Shown here piece by piece: positions 1 through 9,263 of a stretch of 64,000 nt of DNA; position 1 is the stretch's first letter, and every line of letters starts with the position of its first letter. Both the position numbers and the translations under genes were made by a program. The notes below the pieces were generated by a model that did no database searches, was not told where the DNA came from, and saw nothing but the letters and a program-made list of their open reading frames with translations. This DNA is from Arcobacteraceae bacterium (GTDB taxonomy: Bacteria > Campylobacterota > Campylobacteria > Campylobacterales > Arcobacteraceae), in NCBI GenBank assembly GCA_021107755.1, contig JAIOSF010000003.1:1-64000 (forward strand), read 5' to 3'.

Positions 1-46
1 ATTTCTTTGCTGTATATGCTTTATTTTGTTAAAAATAATTTTATGT

Positions 47-74
47 TTGAATTTAAAAGTAAAACATGTATAAT
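47..74 (+). promoter_or_regulatory. Putative sigma70 promoter for the zinc-finger pseudogene
   Basis: TTGAAT at 47-52 and a perfect TATAAT at 69-74 are separated by 16 bp, which would start transcription near 81, about 20 bases before the TTG at 100. Only sequence match supports this; in such AT-rich DNA TATAAT also occurs by chance, but the paired -35 makes it better than average. Confidence 0.45.
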
Positions 75-99
75 CGGAAGATAAAAAACTGTTTTTGGA

Positions 100-1252
100 T
101 TGAGACTGTTGGTTATTTCACAGTCTCAGGAGAGGTGGAACGAGAAGAATAAAGGATTAATTATCTATACAGATGAAATGATTGATTTACTAAATATATT
201 TGAAGAATTTCCATTTATCCAAGGTATATTAATAGATGATTATTTTTCTAATTTACCTGAAGAAAAAAATAATATAGTTAGAATTACTTTACAAAACTTT
301 ATAGAGAAAGAAAAAAAACAATTGTATAGGTGTGAACACAATGGCTGTAATAAAGCAGTTATCAATTCCCATGAAATATCAGAAACAGCATTTTTAAAAA
401 AAATTGCAAATGATAATCAAAAACTATTTGTTATAAAAAATGATTTTAAAAATAATTCATTTTCATATCATTTTAAATACAAAAAGTATTTCTATATTTC
501 CTGGCTTCTGTAAAGAGCATGATAAAAATCTTTTTGAAGAATTAGATAGTTTTTCAGGTACATTTGATAGCACTTTTATAAATAAACAAGCTTTAAGAAC
601 TACAAAAAAGGCAATTGTTGAACATTATAAAACAATTTCTATAGTAGAAGAATTAAAAAAAGATTTAGAGAACATTCCATCTATTGAGTCAACTGATTAT
701 TACATTGATTTTGTAGAAAAAATAAAAACTCAAAAAGAACGATTTGATCGATTAAAAATCATTTATCAGAAAATATTTGATGGATTAGAGACTAATGGAC
801 ATCAAATAGTCTACAAGATATTTAATATACGACCAATGCAATATTTTTTTAGTATAGTCATGGATTTATCACAAAACAATGATAGTTTAGCCCCTATTTT
901 TATCTATAAACTTGAACATGAAAACAAGTCAAAATTGATAATTGGGTATTTTGACAACCACGATTCAACTACTCTAATTAATGAACTCCTTGATAGTGAT
1001 TTCTTAATACATAAGTTAATTTATGAAGAAAAAAAGAAACTAGTTATTTCTACACAATTTTTGAATAATTTAACAGAAATAGCAAAAGATATATTATTAA
1101 AAAATGAAGAATTACATGAATTTGGTATAGCAGAATATTTAATCTTAAAAGAAGAATTTGGACTAGCTGAGTTTAACAAATCATTGGAGAGAAATAGAAC
1201 AAAAAAAATTACCACTTGTAAATCACAAACTACACTTCATTTTATGTCATAA
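100..1252 (+). pseudogene. Frameshifted hypothetical protein with treble-clef-like Cys/His cluster
   Basis: Two overlapping reading frames make one protein of about 380 residues. The 5' part (100 to about 490) carries a CEHNGC...SHEIS pattern. The 3' part (about 490-1252), one frame over, continues with FPGFCKEHDKNLFEEL. Together they form a C-x4-C...H...C-x2-H zinc cluster seen in poorly characterised HNH/treble-clef-like proteins. The switch lies near the AAAAA run at about 481-485: removing one A there restores a single frame. The start is uncertain: TTG at 100 has a weak ribosome site and ATG at 178 is an alternative. Either the gene is inactivated, or there is homopolymer slippage or a sequencing error. 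The downstream part is Lys/Glu-rich and helical with no motif I recognise. Function unknown. Confidence 0.6.
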
Positions 1253-1266
1253 AAATTTAATATAAA

Positions 1267-1423
1267 TATCTAAAAAGAAATAATTAAATATAAAATATAG
1301 ATATAAATATCTTAAAACAGATAATTATATACAATATTAGTAAAAAAGTAAATATTATGATATAATTATTTAAAAACAAATAATTATATATATTAATATA
1401 ATTTAAATATCTAAAAAGGAATA
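1267..1423 (+). promoter_or_regulatory. Array of four HipB-type operators upstream of hipBA
   Basis: Four 16-bp elements of the form TAT(C/T)T-N6-(A/G)(A/G)ATA lie at 1267-1282, 1308-1323, 1367-1382 and 1408-1423. The second is a perfect TATCT/AGATA inverted repeat; the third has seven-base perfect arms (ATTATTT/AAATAAT). Start-to-start spacings are 41, 59 and 41 bp, a symmetric layout. The last element covers the hipB ribosome-binding site (AAGGA) and ends three bases before its ATG. E. coli HipB binds four TATCC-N8-GGATA operators before hipBA, so by analogy these are autoregulatory sites. The N6 rather than N8 spacer is a difference. Binding is inferred. Confidence 0.72.
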
Positions 1424-1426
1424 ATA

Positions 1427-1738
1427 ATGATTGAATTTCTTACAACATTTGATATCATGGAAAAATTTGTTTCTATGATTGAAAAAGAACGAATCAGAAA
1501 AAATATGACACAAAAAGATTTATATAAAGCTTCCGGTTTATCTGCAAGCGCCTATCGTTTTTTTATGGATACAAAAAATACAAAATTTGAAAATATAGTA
1601 AATCTATTATTTGCATTAGATTTAACTTCAAAGCTTGAGGAACTCATAAAATTAGAAGAGTTCACTTCATTAGATGAGATTAGAAATGAGAAAAATAAAA
1701 AAGTACCAAAAAGAGTAAGAAAGGGTAAAAATGACTGA
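1427..1738 (+). CDS. hipB: HipB-like antitoxin, XRE-family HTH repressor
   Basis: This 103-residue protein is the presumed antitoxin and autorepressor of the downstream kinase. Residues about 20-66 form a Cro/C1-type helix-turn-helix (ERIRKNMTQKDLYKASGLS, then a second helix with FENIVNLLFALDL). The Lys/Arg-rich tail (KKVPKRVRKGK) could contact DNA or HipA. The ATG at 1427 follows AAGGA and lies directly after the fourth operator repeat. The stop overlaps the hipA start by 8 bp, implying translational coupling. Family membership rests on the HTH, size and the partner gene. Confidence 0.85.
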   Translation: MIEFLTTFDIMEKFVSMIEKERIRKNMTQKDLYKASGLSASAYRFFMDTKNTKFENIVNLLFALDLTSKLEELIKLEEFTSLDEIRNEKNKKVPKRVRKGKND

Positions 1739-2981
1739 AATTGATGCGTACATTTATGGTAAAAAAATAGGCACTCTTTTAGAGCACAAAGGAAGTATAT
1801 TTTTTCAATATGATAAAGACTTCATAACTGGTGGAGTTCAAATATCCCCTATTAGGCTTCCTTTGAAAGATGCTCTTTATACAAACAACGATCACAAATC
1901 TTTATATCATGGTATGGCTGGTGTATTTTTTGATTCATTGCCTGATATTCATGGTATGACTTTTATTGATAGATATTTTGAAAGACAGGGATTAAAAACC
2001 CATGAGATTACTTTACTTCATAAACTTAGCTTTATAGGAGATAGAGGTATGGGGGCAATTGAGTATTTACCCAAAGAGCATGATAATAATGTTTTAAACT
2101 CATATGTAATCAATGCTAAAGATACCTATGAGAAAATCAAAAAGAACATTGATGATAACAATTCATCAATTGAAGACTTAATGAATATTCTTGATAGTGT
2201 TTCCCCTATAGGTGGTGGAAGACCTAAAATGCTTGTGCAGTATGATAAAAGTACCAAAACTATTAAGATAAATACAAAAAAGTTAGAAAAAGGGTACAAA
2301 AGAGCAATCATTAAATTTGATGAAGTTTATGAGGGTGTTGGAAGTATCGGACTTACAAAGTTAGAGTTTATAATGATGAGTATGGCTAACGAAGTAGGAA
2401 TTACAACAGCCAAGTTTGAACTAATAGAAGAAAATGGCTTGCATCATTTATTAGTAGAGAGATTTGATAGAACCCAAGATGATGAAAAGATTCATATGTG
2501 TACTGCATCTGGTCTTATGCATATTGATATCTCTATTTCACAAGCTACAACATATGAGCATCTATTTATGCTAACAAAAAAAATATCTAAAAGCCAAGAA
2601 AATATAGTGGAACTATTTAAGAGAATGGTTTTAAATGTATTGGTATTTAACTTTGATGATCACGCTAAGAACTTTGCCTTTTTAATGGATAAGTCTGGTA
2701 AGTGGAGTTTATCACCTGCATATGATATTACATATTCAAAAGGTCTTGCTACGCAGCATATTACAACTATTTGTGGTAAGACTTTAGATATTACGAGAGA
2801 TGATATTTTAAAAATCGCAACTTCACATTCTATCAAACCTACAGTTGCAAACAAAATTATTGATGAGTGTATTAAAGTTGCTGCAACTTTTAAAGAACGA
2901 GCAAAGGCTTTAGGACTTAAAGATGATGATATTGAAGAGTATAGGAGTGATATAGATAGTCAAATTAAGCTTTTATCATAA
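1731..2981 (+). CDS. hipA: HipA-family serine/threonine kinase toxin
   Basis: 416 residues, close to E. coli HipA (440). HipA kinases of this class phosphorylate aminoacyl-tRNA synthetases (GltX in E. coli) and trigger growth arrest. Visible elements: an N-terminal HipA_N domain (about 5-105); the P-loop-like SPIGGGRPK (158-166), where Ser158 matches the autophosphorylated serine region; a putative ATP-binding Lys in AIIKF (about 195); the catalytic loop FNFDDHAKN (306-314); and the metal-binding PAYD (329-332). All key kinase residues appear present, so the toxin looks active. It forms an operon with hipB. The substrate in this organism is unknown. Confidence 0.92.
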   Translation: MTEIDAYIYGKKIGTLLEHKGSIFFQYDKDFITGGVQISPIRLPLKDALYTNNDHKSLYHGMAGVFFDSLPDIHGMTFIDRYFERQGLKTHEITLLHKLSFIGDRGMGAIEYLPKEHDNNVLNSYVINAKDTYEKIKKNIDDNNSSIEDLMNILDSVSPIGGGRPKMLVQYDKSTKTIKINTKKLEKGYKRAIIKFDEVYEGVGSIGLTKLEFIMMSMANEVGITTAKFELIEENGLHHLLVERFDRTQDDEKIHMCTASGLMHIDISISQATTYEHLFMLTKKISKSQENIVELFKRMVLNVLVFNFDDHAKNFAFLMDKSGKWSLSPAYDITYSKGLATQHITTICGKTLDITRDDILKIATSHSIKPTVANKIIDECIKVAATFKERAKALGLKDDDIEEYRSDIDSQIKLLS

Positions 2982-3002
2982 AATTAATGTAAATATACTC
3001 TG

Positions 3003-3590
3003 TTACTTCATCACCCTTATATTATCAGGTAATAATTTCATAATAGGTTTTCTTTGAGGTTTATTCTCAAACCAATTTTTATAAATCTCTAAGATTTTTT
3101 CTTTAGGAATATCTGTTGGTTGGCTTTTTGTTAAAGAAAATGATTCTAAAAGCCGTCTTTTTGTTACAATATTTTTCTGAGCTGCAATAAAACTTGATTC
3201 TATATTATTTTGATTTTGAAGTATATTTTTTATAAAAGTTTCACATTTTCCAACTTTATTATAAGTTGAAACAGAGAGATTATTAAAATTTTTATATTCT
3301 TGCTCTAATCTTCCTAGATAGGTAGATTGTAATTTTGATATATCTCTAGGTGTTGCCTCTTTTTTATATAACTCTTTGTAGTATAACTTTGCAAAGATAT
3401 TAGCTAATAGTTTAGCTTCTTTATAGGTACTTGCTATTGCTGTATCTTGTGATTTTGATAATATAAAAAAGTTAGCACTACAAAACCCAAAGCCATTGAG
3501 ATTATCCTCATAGAACTTTGGATCTGCAAATAATGCAGAAACAATGAAAAGATATACTATTAGTAACTTTTTTATCAATTTTACTTCCAA
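3003..3590 (-). CDS. Hypothetical exported protein
   Basis: 195 residues beginning with a signal-peptide-like segment (KLIKKLLIVYLFIVSALFA) with a likely signal-peptidase I cut after ALFA. The mature part is mostly helical and polar, with two cysteines (about 37 and 115) that could form a periplasmic disulfide; no domain is recognised. The start overlaps the end of dapE by 10 bp, so the two are probably cotranscribed. A TTG four codons in is an alternative start that would give a tighter signal peptide. Function unknown. Confidence 0.7.
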   Translation of the reverse strand: MEVKLIKKLLIVYLFIVSALFADPKFYEDNLNGFGFCSANFFILSKSQDTAIASTYKEAKLLANIFAKLYYKELYKKEATPRDISKLQSTYLGRLEQEYKNFNNLSVSTYNKVGKCETFIKNILQNQNNIESSFIAAQKNIVTKRRLLESFSLTKSQPTDIPKEKILEIYKNWFENKPQRKPIMKLLPDNIRVMK

Positions 3591-4684
3591 TTATTTATTA
3601 AATCAACAAAAACACCACAAAGCATCTCTACTTCTTTTACAGTTGTTCTTTCATCTACTGCGTGAATTGTATCGTTTATCACACCAAATTCAACTGTAGG
3701 TATCTTAAACTGCCCAAAAAAGCGTGCATCACTAGTTCCACCAGCAGTACTAAGCTTTGTTTCCATATTACAAATATTTTTTATACTCTTTTGTATATTT
3801 TTTACAACTCGTGTATTTGAATCAGTTACAAAAGGATATGAGCCTTGAGTAAGGCGTAAACTATAATCTAGGTGTTTAAAATTCTCTTCTATATAGTTTG
3901 TGATAGTCGCTTGTGTTGTTTTTGTAGAATTTCGTACATTAAACATCATATTAAGTTTATTTGGAGTTACATTTGTTACTTCCATACCTGCTCTTATATC
4001 TGTAATCACTAATTGACTAGGGGCAAAAAACTCATCTCCATTATCAAGATTGTATCCTGCTATTTTTGAAAGTATCGGAGCTATTTGATGTACAGGATTA
4101 ATAGCTTTTTGTGGATATGCGGCATGACCTTGCTTCCCTTTGAGTTCAAGATACCCATTGATACTACCTCGACGCCCCACTTTTATAGCATCTCCAAATA
4201 TCTCTTCACAAGTTGGCTCGGCAACTACTGCTGATGTTGGTAAAAATTTTATCTCTCGTAAATATTCCAAAACCTTCACAGTACCGTTTATCGCATCACC
4301 CTCTTCATCTGAAGTTAATAAAATAGATAAAGTACCGTTAAATTCTTTTGTGTTTTTACAAGCATAAAGAAAACTTGCCACTCCACTTTTCATATCTTGT
4401 GCACCTCGTGCTGTAATAACACCGTTCACAATATCTGCAACAAATGGATCTACACTCCACCCTTCACCTGTAGGAACTACATCTATATGTCCTGCAAAAC
4501 AAAGATGCTCATCACCAGAAGAAAATTTTTTATAATAAAATCTATTTGTAACATCTTCTATATCTAATTTTATACAACTCCATTCATATCCTAGATACTC
4601 ATCTATAAAATCATAAATACCTGCATCATGCGGTGTTATTGATTTATACTGTAACAGTTTTTGAAATAAAGGTATAATTTGCAT
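3581..4684 (-). CDS. dapE: Succinyl-diaminopimelate desuccinylase
   Basis: DapE hydrolyses N-succinyl-LL-diaminopimelate to LL-diaminopimelate in lysine and peptidoglycan precursor synthesis, in the cytoplasm. The 367-residue length fits the family. M20 metallopeptidase motifs are present: the metal ligand in GHIDVVPTG, the bridging Asp in GAQDMKSG, the catalytic and metal Glu pair in TSDEEGDA, the dimerisation-domain segment GRRGSINGYLELKG followed by HAAYPQ, the DapE-typical TAGGTSDARFF and the final His ligand in DTIHAVDE. The ATG at 4684 has an AT-rich promoter region upstream, shared divergently with the gene at 4757. Confidence 0.95.
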   Translation of the reverse strand: MQIIPLFQKLLQYKSITPHDAGIYDFIDEYLGYEWSCIKLDIEDVTNRFYYKKFSSGDEHLCFAGHIDVVPTGEGWSVDPFVADIVNGVITARGAQDMKSGVASFLYACKNTKEFNGTLSILLTSDEEGDAINGTVKVLEYLREIKFLPTSAVVAEPTCEEIFGDAIKVGRRGSINGYLELKGKQGHAAYPQKAINPVHQIAPILSKIAGYNLDNGDEFFAPSQLVITDIRAGMEVTNVTPNKLNMMFNVRNSTKTTQATITNYIEENFKHLDYSLRLTQGSYPFVTDSNTRVVKNIQKSIKNICNMETKLSTAGGTSDARFFGQFKIPTVEFGVINDTIHAVDERTTVKEVEMLCGVFVDLINNWK

Positions 4685-4756
4685 AGTGTTCCTATTTTAT
4701 TTTTTGCTAATTTTAGCTAAACTAAACTTTTAAAATTAAAAATAAGGAAAATATAT

Positions 4757-5095
4757 ATGCATATTGACATTACACCAGAAGTGATAGTAACTCAACTAGA
4801 TTTAGGTCACGGAGAGGCAACTTTAGAGCAAACCAAAACAGCTATAAACAATACAAAAGATTTTGATAAATTCTCAAAACACATTATAAGTTTAAATGAT
4901 AAATTAAAACATATGCAAGGATATATTGCTCTTTCAAATAGTGCACCATATTTTAAAATAAAATGTGACAATATAGAAAGTGATGAGATATTAAAAGAAT
5001 TTATAGATGAGCTTAACCACTGGAGTGATAAATATGATGTAGAACTAAAAAAAGTTGACAATAAAGATGTTTATTATATCTTAGGAAAAAACTAA
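4757..5095 (+). CDS. Hypothetical small cytoplasmic protein
   Basis: 112 residues, acidic to neutral, no signal peptide, no cysteine cluster apart from one Cys. It has a good ribosome site (AAGGA, about 8 bases before ATG). The predicted pattern is mixed alpha/beta with amphipathic helices. No family recognised. It is transcribed divergently from dapE and convergently with the carbonic-anhydrase-like gene. It resembles short lineage-specific proteins of Campylobacterota, but that is an impression rather than a search result. Confidence 0.7.
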   Translation: MHIDITPEVIVTQLDLGHGEATLEQTKTAINNTKDFDKFSKHIISLNDKLKHMQGYIALSNSAPYFKIKCDNIESDEILKEFIDELNHWSDKYDVELKKVDNKDVYYILGKN

Positions 5096-5112
5096 ACCTT
5101 CATATTTAAAGT

Positions 5113-5646
5113 TTAAGAGGAGTGGTGATATTCACTCTTAAACTTCACATACCTAGCGGCATGTTCAATCAAACTATCTACTTCATCTTGTGTTAAAGTT
5201 TTAATAACTTTTGCAGGACTTCCCATAATCAAACTGTGTGGTGGAAATACTTTATTTGATGTGACTAAAGAGTGAGCCCCTACAATACTTCCCTCTCCTA
5301 TAACTGCACCATCTAAAATAGTAGCACTCATACCAATCAAACAACCGTTCTCTATAGTACAGCCATGTAACATAACTTTATGCCCTATTGTTACATCATC
5401 TCCTATAATTGTAGGGTGACCATCTTTCATATCCTCTTGTTTGTAATGTGTCACATGAATCATTGAGAGATCTTGAATAGAAGTTCTTTTCCCTATTCGA
5501 ATCTTATGAACATCACCTCTTATAACAGTTCCAAACCACACAGAACTATCTTGACCTATTTTTACATTTCCTATAACATCTGCACTTGGTGCTACCCATG
5601 CTGATTTTTTTATTTTTGGAAACCATTTTTTAAATTTTAGTATCAT
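5113..5646 (-). CDS. Gamma-carbonic anhydrase-like left-handed beta-helix protein
   Basis: 177 residues made of hexapeptide repeats (VIGNVKIGQDSSVWFGTVI and following turns) that fold as a left-handed beta-helix. The three zinc/iron-ligand histidines of the family are visible in MIHVTH (about 84) and IGHKVMLHGC (about 107 and 112), so it could be a gamma carbonic anhydrase or a metal-dependent YrdA/PaaY-type protein. The C-terminal helix (DEVDSLIEHAARYVKF) is typical. It overlaps the start-distal end of the carboxypeptidase gene by 17 bp and is probably cotranscribed with it. Enzymatic activity cannot be assigned from sequence. Confidence 0.85.
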   Translation of the reverse strand: MILKFKKWFPKIKKSAWVAPSADVIGNVKIGQDSSVWFGTVIRGDVHKIRIGKRTSIQDLSMIHVTHYKQEDMKDGHPTIIGDDVTIGHKVMLHGCTIENGCLIGMSATILDGAVIGEGSIVGAHSLVTSNKVFPPHSLIMGSPAKVIKTLTQDEVDSLIEHAARYVKFKSEYHHSS

Positions 5647-8227
5647 TTTTTTCTACCTTATATTCAATAATAACTGGCTCACTATAGTTTGGTACATTGT
5701 CATAAGTAAATACACTATAGTACTTACAAATTTTTATATTTCCAAAATCATCATAAGTATAATTATCTGGACCAGCGTAAAGTTTATCTCCATCTAAGTG
5801 ATTTTTTGGAGGATGAAATCTATTTCTAACTACAAAAACTCCTACAAAATCCTTATCCTTTGGATTTTCCCAAGTAAGTTTTACTTTATTTTTATCAATT
5901 GTATATCCTAAGTTTGTAACCTCTGAAACTGGTTCTCTTCTTCTTTGGATATATTTTACAACAAGTTTAACACTATCTTCAACATCTTTACCACACCATT
6001 CAACTATATGATTTTTTATATCTGAAGATGTTGGTTTTATGACAAACTTTGCTTTTTCATTCTCTCTATGTACATTTTCTAAAGCTAAACGAGAGTAATA
6101 GTCAAAAATAAACTTATGTGTTTTTTGTTTTTGAATATCTGCACGACTCACCTCATATCCAATAAACTCTATTCTATCTCTATTTTGTATATTATCGTAA
6201 GTGATCTCTTCAACATCAACAAATTCAACATTGTATCTAATATCTTGTGCTGTTTTTGGCGCTTTTTTATTTTTAATTTGAATATAACTATCTGTAATAA
6301 CTGTTTCATTTGGATTTGGTAATTGTTCTAAATCAAACTCCATCACACCATATATTTTATAGTTATTAGCATCAAATCCACATATTAATTTTGACTCATC
6401 TATAGTATCTTGTGATACTGAAGCAACTTTTGAAGACTCAAGTACAACCTTTGTACTAGGTATTGTATACTTTATATCAATTCTTGGTCGATAGTGTAAT
6501 CCTCCACCAAAATTTCCATACCCTAAATCAAACATCATCATTTGACTATCTCTCCCTACTGGAAGCTCTGTAGGTCCAGAAATTTTAAATAATACTTTTT
6601 TACTTTCAAGTTGATTTTGTAAAATATCTCTTTCACTACTATTAAAATTCCAGTGACTCCAAATACCTTGTGTTAATTTTTCAGATGGTATATTGTTTCC
6701 AAGTGTTTCAATTACTATTGCATTATCTATTTGATCAAAGTCACTTAATTCTGCAACGCTTTGTTTATCTACGAACGAGATAGACCACTCTCCATATTTT
6801 TCTATTTTAGCATTAACCCTATTAAGTGGATAAAGAGATATCTTAGCATCAAGAATAGTTGCATTTGCAGGGATATTATCAAGGCTAAATTGCATCACAC
6901 CATAACTTACACCTTTTGTTTCATTTACACCAATAAAAAGTGAATTGTAACCAAAATGTTTTCTATTTGTTTCAATAGTCTTTTTAGCTACATACCCTAC
7001 TTCACTAGGTAATGGAAAGATTGTTTTACTAAATTCATCCGGCTCTAATAGTGTCTTAATATTAGTTCTTGGAGCAAAGGGAGATTTTACCCTTGTAAGG
7101 TTGTTGACTGCTCGTATGTAATAATAATATGCTGTTCCACTTTCTAACTGGATATCGGTAAAACTTGTATTAAAGGTTTCGCATATTAAATTTGATTCGT
7201 TACAAGCTTCTTTATCCTCTTTATTTCTGAAAATTTGGAAATAGATATCTTTATTAACCTCGTAATCCCAACTTAGTGTAACTTCATTGTAACTATAAGA
7301 CTCAATATGGAAATTCTCTACTCTTTTAGGAGCATGCACTGAGTAGTTTTGTGCTTCACCCAATGTTCTTAATAGTGCGGGAATATTTTCATCAATACTC
7401 TCTTTCATATTTTGCATAAAATCAGGTATATTTCTAGTACCAACTTCAACAACAGCTGCAATTATCCCTTTGCTATAGTAGTACTCCCGTCCACTTCCAC
7501 TAATAAGTTTGGTTGGTGGTTTTCCTCTGTGAATACCATATTTTCGTCCTGTTATCTTTTGTATCTCAAAATTCATATTGGCACAAATTGTATTTAGATC
7601 AGTTCCATCAACTTCCATCTCATGATTAAACTTATGTGCTGGAAAAAAAACATTTCCTTGACTATGATAATCAAATGCAATAGTGATATTTTCATGAGTA
7701 TCTACAAAATTTTTCATTGCCATTGTTTCAGGTTCACTAAATGGAGCTGGTCCACTATAAACATTGGAAGCAGTATCTTTGATTTTTTGATATCCGACAC
7801 TAAAGTTTCTATTTAAATCAACTCCAAAAGTTCCATCACCATTATCTCTTCTATTTTTTCTCCAAAAAGAAAAGTGAGATTTACTATATTCAAAGCCATC
7901 AGGATTTACACATGGGACAATATATAATGTGTTTCGCCTAAGTGTTCTTAATATTTTTGGATTTGTATTGTAGTTTTTTAGTAAATAATCTATGAAAGAA
8001 ACAGCTAGTTCATTCCCAATCCACTCTCGTGCATGGATTGTCCCAGTATAAAGCATTGCAGGTTTTAAATCAGCATTTTCAACATTTAATGAAATTGTTG
8101 CTATTAAAATATCTCTATCTTCCCAAGTTTTACCTAAAGATTTAACAGAAACAATATCTGGATAATTTTTTACACACTCTTGTAAAAAATCGCAAGTTTG
8201 AGAATAAGATTTATATTGTTGTTTCAT
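5630..8227 (-). CDS. Large M14-family zinc carboxypeptidase with FN3 and DNRLRE-like repeats
   Basis: 865 residues. The N-terminal ~300 residues are an M14 carboxypeptidase: zinc ligands H65 and E68 in THAREW, the VNPDGFEY and VDLNRNF motifs, third zinc His188 in DYHSQG, and catalytic Glu261 in VVEVGTRN. An FN3-like domain (about 305-395) follows, then two related beta-rich segments (about 400-590 and 600-760) resembling DNRLRE/CBM96-type modules of adhesive cell-surface enzymes (YGVMQFSLDNIP and YGVMEFDLEQLP mark equivalent strands), then a second FN3-like domain to the end. No signal peptide or sorting tail is visible, which is odd for such an architecture. A promoter-like TATAAT lies about 45 bp upstream. 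Confidence 0.85.
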   Translation of the reverse strand: MKQQYKSYSQTCDFLQECVKNYPDIVSVKSLGKTWEDRDILIATISLNVENADLKPAMLYTGTIHAREWIGNELAVSFIDYLLKNYNTNPKILRTLRRNTLYIVPCVNPDGFEYSKSHFSFWRKNRRDNGDGTFGVDLNRNFSVGYQKIKDTASNVYSGPAPFSEPETMAMKNFVDTHENITIAFDYHSQGNVFFPAHKFNHEMEVDGTDLNTICANMNFEIQKITGRKYGIHRGKPPTKLISGSGREYYYSKGIIAAVVEVGTRNIPDFMQNMKESIDENIPALLRTLGEAQNYSVHAPKRVENFHIESYSYNEVTLSWDYEVNKDIYFQIFRNKEDKEACNESNLICETFNTSFTDIQLESGTAYYYYIRAVNNLTRVKSPFAPRTNIKTLLEPDEFSKTIFPLPSEVGYVAKKTIETNRKHFGYNSLFIGVNETKGVSYGVMQFSLDNIPANATILDAKISLYPLNRVNAKIEKYGEWSISFVDKQSVAELSDFDQIDNAIVIETLGNNIPSEKLTQGIWSHWNFNSSERDILQNQLESKKVLFKISGPTELPVGRDSQMMMFDLGYGNFGGGLHYRPRIDIKYTIPSTKVVLESSKVASVSQDTIDESKLICGFDANNYKIYGVMEFDLEQLPNPNETVITDSYIQIKNKKAPKTAQDIRYNVEFVDVEEITYDNIQNRDRIEFIGYEVSRADIQKQKTHKFIFDYYSRLALENVHRENEKAKFVIKPTSSDIKNHIVEWCGKDVEDSVKLVVKYIQRRREPVSEVTNLGYTIDKNKVKLTWENPKDKDFVGVFVVRNRFHPPKNHLDGDKLYAGPDNYTYDDFGNIKICKYYSVFTYDNVPNYSEPVIIEYKVEKNDTKI

Positions 8228-8300
8228 ATTTTTTATAATCCTGTAAAATGTATATTATTTTTTAAAGGACTATTATAGCTAAGTTTTATTAGATGAGTCC

Positions 8301-9260
8301 TTAGCTTATGTATTGATTTTTTCTTAATAAGTCTTTCACATCTTTAGATGTAATTAACTTCATACAATCATGATGTTTTAAAGGACAAACTCTTTTCATA
8401 CAAGGGCTACATTCTAACTCTTTTCTTAAAAGCATCTCATGATTATTTTGCCATTGATGTGTCTCAATGTATCTTGTTGGTCCAAAAATAGCAACGGTTG
8501 GTATAGAAAAAGCTGCTGCTACATGCATAGGTCCAGAATCATTGGTTATAAATAAGTCAAGTTGTGAAATCTCTTCTATAAGCTCGTCAATAGAAGTTTT
8601 TCCAGATAAATTTTGATAGTTTGTAATATTTGCCTTTTGAAGCTCGTTTTCAATATCTAAAGCTATATCAACTTCACCCGGTCCACCAAATATTTTAATA
8701 TCATACTGTAGAGACAACTCAATTGCTGTTTTAGCAAACTCTTGTGGATACCATCTTTTAGCACTTCCATAGGTTGCCCCTGGATTAATACCTAATATTA
8801 ATTTTAAATTATCTTTTTTTGACCCTGAAGATGATTTTGTATATATCTTTAATTTTTTTGGATCAGTTGATAACTCTAAACTTCTATTTACAAAGTCATT
8901 ATATCTTATCACCTGATGTATATCTAACTTTTTATCTAATCTTGTATAGATAAATTTTTCTTTAGCAGTTAAAAAATAAAATAGAAATTTAGTAGTGAAG
9001 TTTTTTCGAAAACTAAATGCCAAATCTACATCAATATCTTTGGAAACTTTATATAAATTTAAATATCGGAATCCCTCTTTTCTTGTTTCATCAATAATGA
9101 TTTTTTTAACATTTGGATGGTATTTAAAAAGTGATGTTGATACAAAAGAACCAAAAATTATTAGCTTTGCATTTGGATACTTTTCGATAATATTCTCAAT
9201 AGCAGGTGTCGCCATAACAGCATCACCTAACCAAGTAGGTATTTCTATGAATATGTTCAA
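8301..9260 (-). CDS. waaF: ADP-heptose:LPS heptosyltransferase II
   Basis: A GT9 enzyme that adds the second L,D-heptose to the inner core of lipooligosaccharide at the cytoplasmic face of the inner membrane. 319 residues. The N-terminal IPTWLGDAVMATPAIENI and the WaaF signature GINPGATYGSAKRWYP are present, as are TNDSGPMHVAAAFSIPTVAIFGPT (donor site, about 240-265) and the CSPCMKRVCPLKHHDCM cysteine-rich tail of Campylobacterota WaaF. It is the last gene of the minus-strand LOS operon and lies 3 bp after hldE, so its substrate is made by the two genes before it. Confidence 0.95.
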   Translation of the reverse strand: MNIFIEIPTWLGDAVMATPAIENIIEKYPNAKLIIFGSFVSTSLFKYHPNVKKIIIDETRKEGFRYLNLYKVSKDIDVDLAFSFRKNFTTKFLFYFLTAKEKFIYTRLDKKLDIHQVIRYNDFVNRSLELSTDPKKLKIYTKSSSGSKKDNLKLILGINPGATYGSAKRWYPQEFAKTAIELSLQYDIKIFGGPGEVDIALDIENELQKANITNYQNLSGKTSIDELIEEISQLDLFITNDSGPMHVAAAFSIPTVAIFGPTRYIETHQWQNNHEMLLRKELECSPCMKRVCPLKHHDCMKLITSKDVKDLLRKNQYIS

Positions 9261-9263
9261 CTC

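Noticed and set aside
1259-1426. Repeats before hipB as a CRISPR-like array
   Set aside because: The units are short inverted repeats with 41-59 bp spacing and no unique spacers of constant size; they match toxin-antitoxin operators.
8265-8302. AAGGACT/AGTCCTT inverted repeat as a terminator between the carboxypeptidase and waaF
   Set aside because: Seven-base arms with a 24-base loop and no T-run, overlapping a promoter-like TATAAT; too weak to call.
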